Assembly: GCF_000210075.1 (NCBI RefSeq) | Contig: NC_021017.1 | Location: 4,930,411-4,975,141, forward strand | Direction of reading: 5' to 3' | Length of the DNA stretch: 44,731 bases | Origin: Bacteroides xylanisolvens XB1A | GTDB lineage: Bacteria; Bacteroidota; Bacteroidia; Bacteroidales; Bacteroidaceae | Shown: positions 1-7,544 of the stretch, in pieces | How positions within the stretch are numbered: the first letter of the stretch is position 1 | Layout of the letters: each line of letters opens with the position of its first letter | Program-made: the position numbers and the translations under genes | Notes under the pieces: generated by a model | Database searches by the model: none | What the model was told of the DNA's origin: nothing | Seen by the model: the letters and a program-made list of their open reading frames with translations, nothing else

Positions 1-3
1 AGG

Positions 4-243
4 ATGCTTAGAAAATGCTCAAAGGAAATTCTTGAATTTCAGAATTTGCAGGTTCCTGTAGCTAATGAGGTTTATATGACTGGTGAGCAGGTATGTAGTA
101 TGTTACATATATCAAGCAGGACTTTGCAAAAGTTGCAGGATGAAAAGGGGATAGCTTATACTGTTATAGGTGGCAAGTTCCTTTATCCTCTTTCCAAATT
201 GCAATCGGTATTGGAAAAAAATTATAGAAGTTATCTTCGTTAA
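4..243 (+). CDS. Small helix-turn-helix (excisionase/MerR-like) DNA-binding protein
   Basis: A 79-residue protein. Residues 24-70 look like a helix-turn-helix of the excisionase/HTH_17 type: a 'YMTGEQVCSMLHISSRTLQKL' like helix pair followed by a 'GGKFLYPLSKL' wing. Such proteins are common in Bacteroides mobile elements, where they act as recombination directionality factors or small regulators. The ATG lies at the extreme left edge of the window, so the gene could begin further upstream. About 170 bp downstream lies a tRNA-end-like sequence (413-430), consistent with a position at the end of an integrated element. No integrase is visible here, so its exact role is unknown. Confidence 0.6.
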   Translation: MLRKCSKEILEFQNLQVPVANEVYMTGEQVCSMLHISSRTLQKLQDEKGIAYTVIGGKFLYPLSKLQSVLEKNYRSYLR

Positions 244-331
244 ATCAAGTGATGAATTTGTATTTATACTGCTTTTTTCGTATATTTGCAAAAGTAAGTA
301 AAAGTGTAACAGGAAGAAAGTTGCAGCATAT

Positions 332-351
332 ATGCGGTGAATTATGCGGTG
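332..351. repeat. Short direct repeat ATGCGGTG x2 near element end
   Basis: ATGCGGTG occurs at 332-339 and again at 344-351 (12-bp spacing), in the non-coding stretch between the HTH gene and the tRNA-like sequence. Short direct repeats close to an attachment site are often recombinase arm-type or core sites. That reading is inference from position only. Nothing else coding is visible in 244-412. Confidence 0.3.
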
Positions 352-412
352 TCATAGGAATTGAGGATTTATGTAAGATGCTGATAATGAGTAAGGAACC
401 TTAAAGTTAATC

Positions 413-430
413 GTTCCCTGTCTCTCCGCT
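413..430 (+). other. tRNA-Ser 3'-end-like sequence; candidate attachment site (att) remnant
   Basis: The sequence GTTCCCTGTCTCTCCGCT resembles the T-arm and acceptor end of a bacterial tRNA-Ser (GTTCGAATCCC-N-CTCTCCGC). No tRNA body precedes it. A strong terminator follows 38 bp later, as expected behind a tRNA gene. The simplest reading is that an element integrated into a tRNA-Ser 3' end, and this is the duplicated end on the side away from the intact tRNA. Sequence left of it (including the HTH gene) would be element, and sequence right of it chromosome. The intact tRNA is not in the window. Confidence 0.4.
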
Positions 431-467
431 GAACTATCCGGACAAAACCGGGCAATGAACAGTCAAA

Positions 468-501
468 TCCCACAAATTCAATGATTTGTGGGACTTTTTT
501 T
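468..501 (+). terminator. Rho-independent terminator
   Basis: A perfect 10-bp stem (TCCCACAAAT / ATTTGTGGGA) closes a 6-nt loop and is followed by a run of seven T. It stands alone behind the tRNA-like 3' end, so it probably was the terminator of the disrupted tRNA unit. Confidence 0.85.
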
Positions 502-550
502 ATCCCATTATGTCTGCTCTACCGGACATCATTTAGACGGCTCAGTCTGA

Positions 551-868
551 ATACTGGATCAGCCTGAATATTTGGAGCCATTCACCGAAAATGTAAAAAT
601 AGAGGCAGATATGCAATACCTCTAGAAAAGAACACTAGAATACATAGTATCCAATATAGAGAACGGCTATTTTAAACCACTAGTGTCTATTTAGGACATA
701 TTCGAATTTATAGAAACATCTATCGATGGTATTCAACGGGATATAGTACTGCATCAATGCTATCAGCTTGAAGTATATACTACTTTTATACCTAAAAAGC
801 TTGATCCGCAAAAAGTTGATGAACGTGTTATACAAAAATGTGATTTACCTGCTTGGAGGAGATTATGA
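551..868 (+). pseudogene. Decayed gene fragment with two in-frame amber codons
   Basis: One reading frame from about 551 to the TGA at 866-868 reads like protein (for example 'YQLEVYTTFIPKKLDPQKV' near the end, then 'IQKCDLPAWRRL'). It is interrupted by TAG at 623-625 and TAG at 692-694 and has no plausible start. Absence of frameshift between the three segments suggests recent point-mutation decay. I do not recognise the family. It fills most of the otherwise gene-free stretch 502-917. Confidence 0.45.
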
Positions 869-917
869 TAAAGTAAAAGATAGCCATTTAGGGTAACCCT
901 TTCCGTAATTTATTGAG

Positions 918-925
918 TAATTTTG
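918..925 (+). promoter_or_regulatory. Promoter -7 element for the AraC operon
   Basis: TAATTTTG matches the Bacteroides -7 consensus TAnnTTTG. The -33 region is weak (TTTC near 899). Transcription would begin around 932, which excludes the TTG at 923 as start codon and favours the ATG at 947. Confidence 0.5.
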
Positions 926-946
926 CACTTAAATAATGAGACGTGT

Positions 947-2074
947 ATGAACATTAATACTGAAACAAAATATTGCCAAACGTGTGGAATACCCTTAGAT
1001 ATAGATTATGCCAGTTTAGAGGAAGGTCAGAATGAGGAATATTGCGACTACTGCCTAAAAAATGGAGTTAAGTCGTATGACTTCTCAATGGATTACCTCA
1101 TCTACCTTTGGGGGCTTTTCCCCGAAGAATATTATAGAGAGGTCGGAATAAGCTATTCTTCATCGGAATTAAGGGAAATTATGTCCAAACGATTGCCGGA
1201 AATCAAAAGATGGAAGCAAAAAATCAACACTGCCCATGTGCAGTACGAATTAATTATAAAAGTTCAGGAATACATTAACTGCCACTTGTTTGACGACCTC
1301 GATTCAGACAGGCTATCCCAAGTTGCAGGTATTTCTAAATTTCATTTTCGTAGACTTTTTAAAGCAATCTGTGGTGATAGTCTTGGAAATTACATCTTCC
1401 GGCTAAGATTGGAGTACATTGCATTTAAGTTAATATCGACAGATACAAGTGTTCCTGAACTTCTTAGTCAAATCAATTATCAGAATAAACATACGCTTTC
1501 AAGAGCATTTAAAAGTTATTTTAATTGTTCTATACCAGAATTTCGCAAGAAACATTCCAATGCTCGCCCCGAAGGAAAGAATCCAATACAGGTTGAGTTG
1601 AGCATAAAGAAAGTGCACAACATGCGCATTGCCTATTTGAAGTTGGAAAGGACAAATAACATCAGTCATAGTTTTTCTCTCTTATGGAAACAGTTGTTAC
1701 AATTCTCCGAAAACTATGAACTGCCATCAAAAGGATGCCAATATGTAAGCCTGACTCTTGATTATCCTTTGATTACGCCTGAGGAGCACAGCCGTTTTAT
1801 GGTTGGAGTAACCTTGCCTCAATCATTTGAGACCCCTAAAGGCTTTGGCATGTATGAAATTTCTTCGGGCGAATATGCCATCTTTCGTTTCAAAGGATTA
1901 TACCACGAGCTAAATAGGGTGTATCGCCATATCTACCTTGACTGGTTGCCCACAAGTGATTATACGTTGCGAGAGCCTTTCACTTTTGAAACGTATATCA
2001 ATACACCTGAGAAAACTCCGGCTTCGGAGTTGATAACAGCTATTTATATCCCTGTAACAAGAAAAGAAACATGA
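947..2074 (+). CDS. AraC-family regulator with N-terminal zinc ribbon and C-terminal GyrI-like ligand domain
   Basis: Three domains are visible in the 375-residue product. Residues 1-60 hold a zinc-ribbon-like pair (C10/C13 and C33/C36, then 'YCDYCLKNG'). Residues about 105-200 form an AraC double helix-turn-helix ('LSQVAGISKFHFRRLFK' and 'NKHTLSRAFKSYFNCSIPEFRK'). Residues about 215-375 resemble the GyrI/BmrR effector-binding fold, which typically binds hydrophobic drug-like cations. The stop overlaps the next start by 4 nt (ATGA). With a MATE exporter gene at the operon end, a drug-responsive regulator of an efflux operon is likely, though no ligand can be named. ATG 947 was chosen because the promoter overlaps the longer TTG start. 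Confidence 0.8.
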   Translation: MNINTETKYCQTCGIPLDIDYASLEEGQNEEYCDYCLKNGVKSYDFSMDYLIYLWGLFPEEYYREVGISYSSSELREIMSKRLPEIKRWKQKINTAHVQYELIIKVQEYINCHLFDDLDSDRLSQVAGISKFHFRRLFKAICGDSLGNYIFRLRLEYIAFKLISTDTSVPELLSQINYQNKHTLSRAFKSYFNCSIPEFRKKHSNARPEGKNPIQVELSIKKVHNMRIAYLKLERTNNISHSFSLLWKQLLQFSENYELPSKGCQYVSLTLDYPLITPEEHSRFMVGVTLPQSFETPKGFGMYEISSGEYAIFRFKGLYHELNRVYRHIYLDWLPTSDYTLREPFTFETYINTPEKTPASELITAIYIPVTRKET

Positions 2075-2772
2075 AATACCTGAATCAAGAGATAGAAAAC
2101 GAATTAAGAAATCAAGGAGCAGAACTGATACGCTTTGTTGATATATCACACTTGAGTGAAACACAAAACAGGCAATTCCCTCATGCCATTGTATTTGCAC
2201 TTCCGCTGACAGCCGGATATATAAAAGAAGTATGTGATACCCCCGATTACGTACAGGCCCGGATAGATGACAATTATAATTTCGATGACGACGAATACTC
2301 CATTACCGAAAACAGGACTCATAAATTGGCAGATAACATGGCAGCGTATATAGCAGAAAAAGGATACAACGCTTTTTCGCAATCGGATGAAAACCTTATT
2401 GCCGAGGGAAAATTTGATGCAGCACATAAAGAGTCTCTTTTGCCGAATAAAACGATAGCCTTGCTCGCCGGATTAGGGTGGATTGGAAAAAACAATCTGT
2501 TAATCACTCCTGAATATGGTGCGGCACAGTGTCTCGGTACAGTTTTAACCGATGCCCTGTTGGAAACGTTTTTGTGTGAGACTCTCCATCCGCATTGCGG
2601 AAAGTGCACTGCTTGTGTCAATATCTGCGAGAGAAAAGTTCTTAAAGGTAAGGTTTGGAGCACCTCTGTTTCAAGAGATGAAATCGTCGATGTATATGGA
2701 TGCAGCACCTGCTTAAAGTGTTTAGTTCATTGCCCGTATACTCGTCGGTATTGTAAACAATCAACAAAATGA
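2071..2772 (+). CDS. Short QueG-like (epoxyqueuosine reductase family) double [4Fe-4S] protein
   Basis: The 233-residue product has a QueG-family core ('LLAGLGWIGKNNLLI', residues 131-145) and two Fe-S motifs: C176-x2-C179-x2-C182-x3-C186 and C211-x2-C214-x2-C217-x3-C221 followed by Pro. QueG proteins are usually 310-380 residues and reduce epoxyqueuosine in tRNA with cobalamin. This one is much shorter at both ends, lacks a HEAT-like C-terminus, and sits in a regulator-exporter operon rather than with queuosine genes. It overlaps both neighbours by 4 nt. I infer a QueG-related redox protein of unknown substrate. Confidence 0.75.
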   Translation: MKYLNQEIENELRNQGAELIRFVDISHLSETQNRQFPHAIVFALPLTAGYIKEVCDTPDYVQARIDDNYNFDDDEYSITENRTHKLADNMAAYIAEKGYNAFSQSDENLIAEGKFDAAHKESLLPNKTIALLAGLGWIGKNNLLITPEYGAAQCLGTVLTDALLETFLCETLHPHCGKCTACVNICERKVLKGKVWSTSVSRDEIVDVYGCSTCLKCLVHCPYTRRYCKQSTK

Positions 2773-2995
2773 GGAGAAATAACAACATAAAATATACCTA
2801 TAAACAAATTGGGGGTATCACATTTCCCATTCTTATCAGCCTGCTGATGGAGATGATGATAGGCGTTACGGACACAGCCTTTCTGGGTCGTGTCGGAGAG
2901 ATCGAGTTGGGAGCATCTGCCATCTCGGGGGTGTTCTACTTGATTATATTTATGGTTGCTTTCGGTTTCAGTGTCGGAGCTCAGATTCTTGCGAT
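2769..2995 (+). pseudogene. MATE-family efflux transporter, truncated after about 75 residues
   Basis: The first 75 residues are a clear MATE start: 'GGITFPILISLLMEMMIGVT' then 'DTAFLGRVGEIELGASAIS' and 'GFSVGAQIL'. Homology stops at about 2991-2996. The frame then runs through unrelated sequence to a stop at 3068. An intact MATE protein has about 440 residues and 12 membrane helices, so this product cannot transport. The start overlaps the upstream stop (ATGA), so it was the third gene of the AraC operon before a deletion or insertion removed its 3' part. The remaining 3' part is not in this window. Confidence 0.8.
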
Positions 2996-3196
2996 TTCCT
3001 CTTTTGTTTTTAAGTTATTAATTTCACATTTCGGCAATAAATTGTTCCAAAATGATATTTCTTTTTGAGATTTTTCTAACATATTTACCCATTGTGTATA
3101 GATAGGATTTATCAAGCAAGCCTCACCATATCTTGCTCTAAACAAAGTCCAATGATAAGTCGGTGCCAAGAGGGTATCCTTTTCGGACCCCCTCAT
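2993..3196 (-). pseudogene. Possible gene fragment joined to the MATE breakpoint (unrecognised)
   Basis: The minus strand right of the MATE junction is open for about 65 codons with protein-like composition ('YHWTLFRARYGEACLINPIY' then 'WVNMLEKSQKEISFWNNLL') and ends where MATE sequence begins. It may be the residual end of a gene that recombined into the MATE gene. I do not recognise the family, and its start and promoter are not evident. The rest of the 3069-3330 gap shows no other gene. Confidence 0.25.
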
Positions 3197-3330
3197 CTTA
3201 TGTCTAAGTTTAAATATTAGTAATTAAAGACTTGCAAAATTGAAACATAATCTATAACTCGGCAGATAAAAGAAGAACCGAAAAAAGACACCGAATGTTA
3301 GTGATGTTATGAGGTAAGAGTTAGGGAAAA

Positions 3331-3361
3331 TTTGCAGACAGGAAATTTCTCTGTATCTTTG
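3331..3361 (+). promoter_or_regulatory. Bacteroides-type promoter of rlmF
   Basis: TTTG at 3331-3334, a 19-bp spacer, then TATCTTTG at 3354-3361: a full match to the -33/-7 consensus. The ATG of rlmF begins at 3367, only 5 nt after the -7 box, so transcription would start at or next to the start codon. Confidence 0.75.
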
Positions 3362-3366
3362 CCGAC

Positions 3367-4302
3367 ATGGCGCAAAAAGGTGAGTTACATATAAGAAATA
3401 AGCACAATGGTCAATACGATTTTCTGTTGTTGATAGAAAATTATCCTCCACTTAAGAGATTCGTATCACTTAATCCTCTGGGTGTACAAACTATAAACTT
3501 TTTTAATCCGCAAGCAGTAAAAGCTTTAAATAAAGCATTATTAATCAGTTATTATGGCATTCGGTACTGGGATATACCGAAACAATACTTGTGTCCACCC
3601 ATTCCCGGAAGAGCGGATTATATTCATTATATTGCCGATCTTATTCAGCCGGATAGGGTAGCGAACGATTTGCAGACAGAGGAGGAAGATGCGAACGAAC
3701 AGAAAACGAAATGCAGATGTCTGGATGTTGGGGTAGGTGCAAATTGTATTTATCCGATTATAGGGCACACAGAGTATGGATGGACATTTGTGGGCAGTGA
3801 TATTGATCCGGTCTCGATAGAAAATGCACGGAAGATAGTGACTTGCAACCCGGTATTGGCACATAAGATTGACTTGCGACTTCAGAAAGACAGTCAGAAA
3901 ATTTTTGATGGAATTATCATGCCTGGCGAGTATTTTGATGTTACGATATGTAACCCTCCGTTTCATAGCTCGAAGGAAGAAGCGGAAGACGGAACCTTGC
4001 GCAAATTGAGTAGCCTGAAAGGGACGAAGGTGAAAAAAGTACAATTAAATTTTGGCGGGAGTGCGAATGAACTTTGGTGTGAGGGTGGAGAAATCCGTTT
4101 TATACTGAATATGATCTCCGAGAGTCAGAAATATCAGAAGAACTGTGGATGGTTTACCAGCTTGGTTTCAAAAGAAAAGAATCTTGAAAAGCTATGTGCT
4201 AAATTGAAGTCTGTGAATGCATCGGAGTATAAGATTATCAGAATGCAGCAGGGAACTAAAAGCAGCAGAATATTAGCTTGGCGATTTTCTAATAACTCAT
4301 AA
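3367..4302 (+). CDS. rlmF: 23S rRNA (adenine-1618-N6)-methyltransferase RlmF
   Basis: RlmF uses S-adenosylmethionine to methylate A1618 of 23S rRNA in the cytoplasm. The 311-residue product has the family N-terminus ('LHIRNKHNGQYDF'), the SAM-binding strand and loop 'CLDVGVGANCIYP' (residues 118-130), an acidic ribose-binding 'GSDIDP' (143-148) and the catalytic NPPF (196-199), which is the N6-adenine methyltransferase signature. Length matches the family. No upstream in-frame start fits, and the promoter -7 box abuts the ATG, suggesting a leaderless or near-leaderless message. Confidence 0.92.
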   Translation: MAQKGELHIRNKHNGQYDFLLLIENYPPLKRFVSLNPLGVQTINFFNPQAVKALNKALLISYYGIRYWDIPKQYLCPPIPGRADYIHYIADLIQPDRVANDLQTEEEDANEQKTKCRCLDVGVGANCIYPIIGHTEYGWTFVGSDIDPVSIENARKIVTCNPVLAHKIDLRLQKDSQKIFDGIIMPGEYFDVTICNPPFHSSKEEAEDGTLRKLSSLKGTKVKKVQLNFGGSANELWCEGGEIRFILNMISESQKYQKNCGWFTSLVSKEKNLEKLCAKLKSVNASEYKIIRMQQGTKSSRILAWRFSNNS

Positions 4303-4352
4303 TAATGAGTGCTTATTGATCTGTTATTTTTAAACCTATTAAATAAAATATT

Positions 4353-5120
4353 ATGGAAACAAATTACATCACTTTGACGAAGGAGAATATTGCGGACGAA
4401 CATATATGCTGTGCCTTTTCGGATAAGAAATGCAAAGATAGTTATGAGTTAAAAAAAGCATGGCTGAAAAAAGAGTTTGATAATGGTTATGTTTTCAGAC
4501 GTATTGACGAACGGGCGAAAGTGTTCATCGAATATGGTCCTGCTGAAAAGGCGTGGGTTCCTGTCAGTGCTCCTAATTATCTGATGATAAATTGTTTCTG
4601 GGTGTCGGGTAAATATAAAGGATGCGGGCATGGTAAGGCTTTGCTGCAGTCTGCTATTGATGATGCGAAATTGCAGGGAAAAGATGGTTTAGTTACCGTA
4701 GTGGGCACTTCTAAATTTCATTTTATGAGTGATACAAAATGGCTGCTGCGACAAGGTTTCCAAACTATAGAAAAACTTCCTTACGGATTCAGTTTGTTGG
4801 CTTTGAAAATAAATCCGGCTGCTCCCGATCCTTCATTCAACGACAGTGTCTTGACAGGTGAGTGTCCTGACCGGGATGGAATAGTAGTGTATTATACTCA
4901 TCGTTGTCCGTTTACTGAATTCCATGTTCGCGGTTCTTTGGTCAATGCAGCCAAGAGTAAGGATCTCCCATTAAAAATAATAGAATTAGAAACCATGGAA
5001 CAGGCACAAAATGCGCCTACTCCAGCCACTATCTTTACTCTTTTTTATAATGGTAAGTTTGTTACGACCGATTTGAGCGTGTGTATTGAAGCCCGGTTGG
5101 GAAAGGCTTTAGGCTTGTGA
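4353..5120 (+). CDS. GNAT N-acetyltransferase with C-terminal YoaP-like domain
   Basis: The 255-residue product starts with a GNAT fold. Its acetyl-CoA-binding motif A is 'GKYKGCGHGKALLQSAIDDA' (about residues 86-105), preceded by the core strand 'YLMINCFWVSG'. The last 50-60 residues, starting at the 'YYTHRCPFTEFHV' region, match the YoaP-type extension seen on some GNAT proteins, with a thioredoxin-like look (Cys-Pro-Phe). Acceptor substrate is unknown. It lies 50 bp after rlmF on the same strand, so co-transcription is possible, but a functional link is not evident. Confidence 0.8.
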   Translation: METNYITLTKENIADEHICCAFSDKKCKDSYELKKAWLKKEFDNGYVFRRIDERAKVFIEYGPAEKAWVPVSAPNYLMINCFWVSGKYKGCGHGKALLQSAIDDAKLQGKDGLVTVVGTSKFHFMSDTKWLLRQGFQTIEKLPYGFSLLALKINPAAPDPSFNDSVLTGECPDRDGIVVYYTHRCPFTEFHVRGSLVNAAKSKDLPLKIIELETMEQAQNAPTPATIFTLFYNGKFVTTDLSVCIEARLGKALGL

Positions 5121-5210
5121 TTCTGTGAGATGAAGATTTATCAGAAACTAGGATTGGGATAAGAAGATAGCTAATGTTTCTTATTTTAATTTTGCAAAAT
5201 TAAGATGTAC

Positions 5211-5242
5211 CTTGCACTTTTTATGGAAAATACATATCTTTG
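5211..5242 (+). promoter_or_regulatory. Promoter of the TPR-AraC regulator
   Basis: CTTG at 5211-5214, a 20-bp spacer and TATCTTTG at 5235-5242 fit the Bacteroides consensus. The ATG follows at 5275, giving a short leader of roughly 25 nt. Confidence 0.6.
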
Positions 5243-5274
5243 GATGTTGAATGATTAAAATACGGTAAGAACTT

Positions 5275-7026
5275 ATGCGTTTTTTTGTATGTATTTTGGT
5301 GCTTTTATTTGTACATAATCAATTTTCGAGGGCTGATAAAACTTTAACAGATGATTCTCTGTATACGGAGAAATATATCAGGGATATTTATATTCCCGAA
5401 CCTAGGCGTGCTCTGCAATTACTGGACGAAGCGGAGAACAGGAAAACGATTCCTTTGCGGGTTGTAAATGAATTGCGTAGTTTATCATATAGTAATATGT
5501 ATATGAATAAATTGGCATTTATGTATGCAAGGAAAGCTTATTTGCTTGATTCCATATATCAAAAAGATCCGAAACACATGCTGAAAATGACAGTACATTT
5601 GGCTGAGTTTTCGGCAATGATGAGTAAATATAATGAAAGTATGCGTTATGCATTAGATGGAATCAGGCAGGCGCAAGAATTAGGGAACAGGGAAGCCAAA
5701 GCCAGGTTATTTTTCTGTATGGGGGAGAATAATTGGAGATTATCTTTTAAAGATAAAGCATACGATTATTTTAACCGGACTATTGAGCTTTTGCGGGGCT
5801 CAAAGGAGATGCGGGAAATGATGCTGCTCTCTTATTACTATGGAGCAGAAATGAGCTTTTTAATGAATGATTCTCGAATTGATGAGGCATTGAAAGTGGG
5901 TTTTGAGCGTGAAAAGCAGATTAAACGGCTTAAGGAAGTACCTCAAATCTCTGAAGATTATGTAGATGGTCAATATAGTTATTTATATGCCAAATTAGCC
6001 TACATCTATTGCATGGAGAAGAAATATGAGAAGGCGGAGCAATATTATCAGAAATACTTATCAAAGAAAGAGTCTCATACTCCCGACGGAAAAATGTACT
6101 CGGTTCCTTATTTGGCGCTTTCCGGACAATATGAAAAGGTTATTGATAATTGCAGGGGGTTCAAGGAATTGATGAGAACCCAGCAGGATACTTTGAATGA
6201 ACAGTATCTGACTGTCCTTCGACAGGAAGTGAAGGCATATTTGGGTATGCATAAATACAAAGAAGCTGCCGAGATACGTGAAACGATTTTAACTATAACA
6301 GATAGTATCAATACCCGGGATAGAAACAATGCTGCATTGGAATTGAATGCAATGTACGGCGCTTCTGAAAAAGAAGAATATATTGCCGAACAGGCTTTTC
6401 AATTAAAAATAAGAAATATTACCCTCTGTTTTCTTGCGTGTATTGTTGTGTTGACTCTGTTTATCGTTTGGCGTTTGTGGCATTTCAATCATATAGTCGA
6501 GTATAAGAACAGGATGCTTGCCAGGCTTATAAACGAGAAATTTGCTAATAGAAAAGATGGGAACCAGTTATCGGAAGTATACGAACAACTGGCTGTTGTG
6601 TCGGAGGTTGAACCGGAACGTATTTCACCCGAAGAACTGGAAGAACTTGCTAACGATACAGATAAAGAAAGTGGGGAAGAAGAAGAGAATAAGAAGATAT
6701 TTCAGGAACTGAATGATATCGTTATTCAGAAACAGTTATATCTTTCTTCAGAATTGTCGAGAGAAGATCTGGCACAAATCGTACATCTGAATAACGCACG
6801 TTTTGCGAGGATGATAAGAGAATGTACCGGAACCAATTTTAATGGATATATCAATGAATTGCGCATTAATTATGCCATTGAACTGATGAAAAAGCATCCT
6901 AATTATACGATACGTGCCATTGCGGATGAGGCCGGATTTAATAGCACCCCGATTTTATACAATCTTTTTAAGAAAAAGACGGGAATGACTCCTTACGAAT
7001 TTAAAAAAGCACAGGATTCGTTATAG
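5275..7026 (+). CDS. Membrane-anchored TPR sensor / AraC-family transcriptional regulator
   Basis: The 583-residue product begins with a signal sequence or anchor (residues 1-20). Residues about 40-350 are helical tetratricopeptide-like repeats ('YEKAEQYYQKYL' and 'KYKEAAEIRETIL' are clear units). One membrane span follows at about 381-402 ('ITLCFLACIVVLTLFIVW'). The C-terminus (about 475-580) is an AraC-type DNA-binding domain ('SREDLAQIVHLNNARFARMI', 'AIADEAGFNSTPILYNLFKK'). The topology places TPRs in the periplasm and the DNA-binding domain in the cytoplasm: a one-protein sensor-regulator as in hybrid systems but without kinase parts. The signal and targets are unknown. It has its own promoter and no obvious operon partner. 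Confidence 0.85.
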   Translation: MRFFVCILVLLFVHNQFSRADKTLTDDSLYTEKYIRDIYIPEPRRALQLLDEAENRKTIPLRVVNELRSLSYSNMYMNKLAFMYARKAYLLDSIYQKDPKHMLKMTVHLAEFSAMMSKYNESMRYALDGIRQAQELGNREAKARLFFCMGENNWRLSFKDKAYDYFNRTIELLRGSKEMREMMLLSYYYGAEMSFLMNDSRIDEALKVGFEREKQIKRLKEVPQISEDYVDGQYSYLYAKLAYIYCMEKKYEKAEQYYQKYLSKKESHTPDGKMYSVPYLALSGQYEKVIDNCRGFKELMRTQQDTLNEQYLTVLRQEVKAYLGMHKYKEAAEIRETILTITDSINTRDRNNAALELNAMYGASEKEEYIAEQAFQLKIRNITLCFLACIVVLTLFIVWRLWHFNHIVEYKNRMLARLINEKFANRKDGNQLSEVYEQLAVVSEVEPERISPEELEELANDTDKESGEEEENKKIFQELNDIVIQKQLYLSSELSREDLAQIVHLNNARFARMIRECTGTNFNGYINELRINYAIELMKKHPNYTIRAIADEAGFNSTPILYNLFKKKTGMTPYEFKKAQDSL

Positions 7027-7097
7027 AATTGAGTGGATTCTGCTAAACAATTTTCGCATTTTCCGGTTTATCTATTTATAATTAACTATTAATAGAG

Positions 7098-7460
7098 ATG
7101 ATACAGGTAAGGATAAAGCGGGTTTACGACGATTTTTCAGAAACAGATGGCTACCGGGTACTGGTAGATAAATTATGGCCACGTGGAATGAAGAAAGAAT
7201 GGCTGAAGTACGATTATTGGGCAAAAGACATCACACCGTCTTCCACATTGCGTAGATGGTTTCACGAAGATATTCCCGGACACTGGGAAGATTTTGTCGT
7301 ACAGTATCAGAAAGAACTTGACGCTTCTTCCTCAACGGCTGATTTTCTGACTCTTATCAAGCCGCATCCGGTGATAACATTGCTTTACGCTTCCAAAGAA
7401 CCGGTGTATAATCATGCCCGTATCCTCCGCGATTATCTGGAAATGCGTTTGAAAGATTGA
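7098..7460 (+). CDS. DUF488 (YeaO-like) family protein
   Basis: The 120-residue protein carries the DUF488 signatures: 'RIKRVYDD' near the start, 'VLVDKLWPRGMKKE' (residues 22-35), 'WAKDITPSSTLRRWFHED' and a C-terminal 'TLLYASKEPVYNHARIL'. Length is typical. Family members are cytoplasmic, with no established biochemical role. It sits 71 bp after the TPR-AraC gene and upstream of the menaquinone operon promoter, and seems independent of both. Confidence 0.85.
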   Translation: MIQVRIKRVYDDFSETDGYRVLVDKLWPRGMKKEWLKYDYWAKDITPSSTLRRWFHEDIPGHWEDFVVQYQKELDASSSTADFLTLIKPHPVITLLYASKEPVYNHARILRDYLEMRLKD

Positions 7461-7488
7461 AATTAAAGTAATTTTTATCTGTTTACGC

Positions 7489-7519
7489 TTTCTGTCGTTC
7501 ACTCAATTTCCTACCTTTG
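7489..7519 (+). promoter_or_regulatory. Promoter of the menaquinone operon
   Basis: TTTC at 7489-7492, a 19-bp spacer and TACCTTTG at 7512-7519 match the -33/-7 consensus. The first gene starts at 7545. No equally good site was seen between the following men genes, consistent with one long transcript. Confidence 0.7.
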
Positions 7520-7544
7520 TAATCTAAATCAAAATCGTGTAATC

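Noticed and set aside
923..946. TTG start extending the AraC regulator by eight residues
   Set aside because: The -7 box TAATTTTG (918-925) overlaps it, so it would lie upstream of the transcript start.
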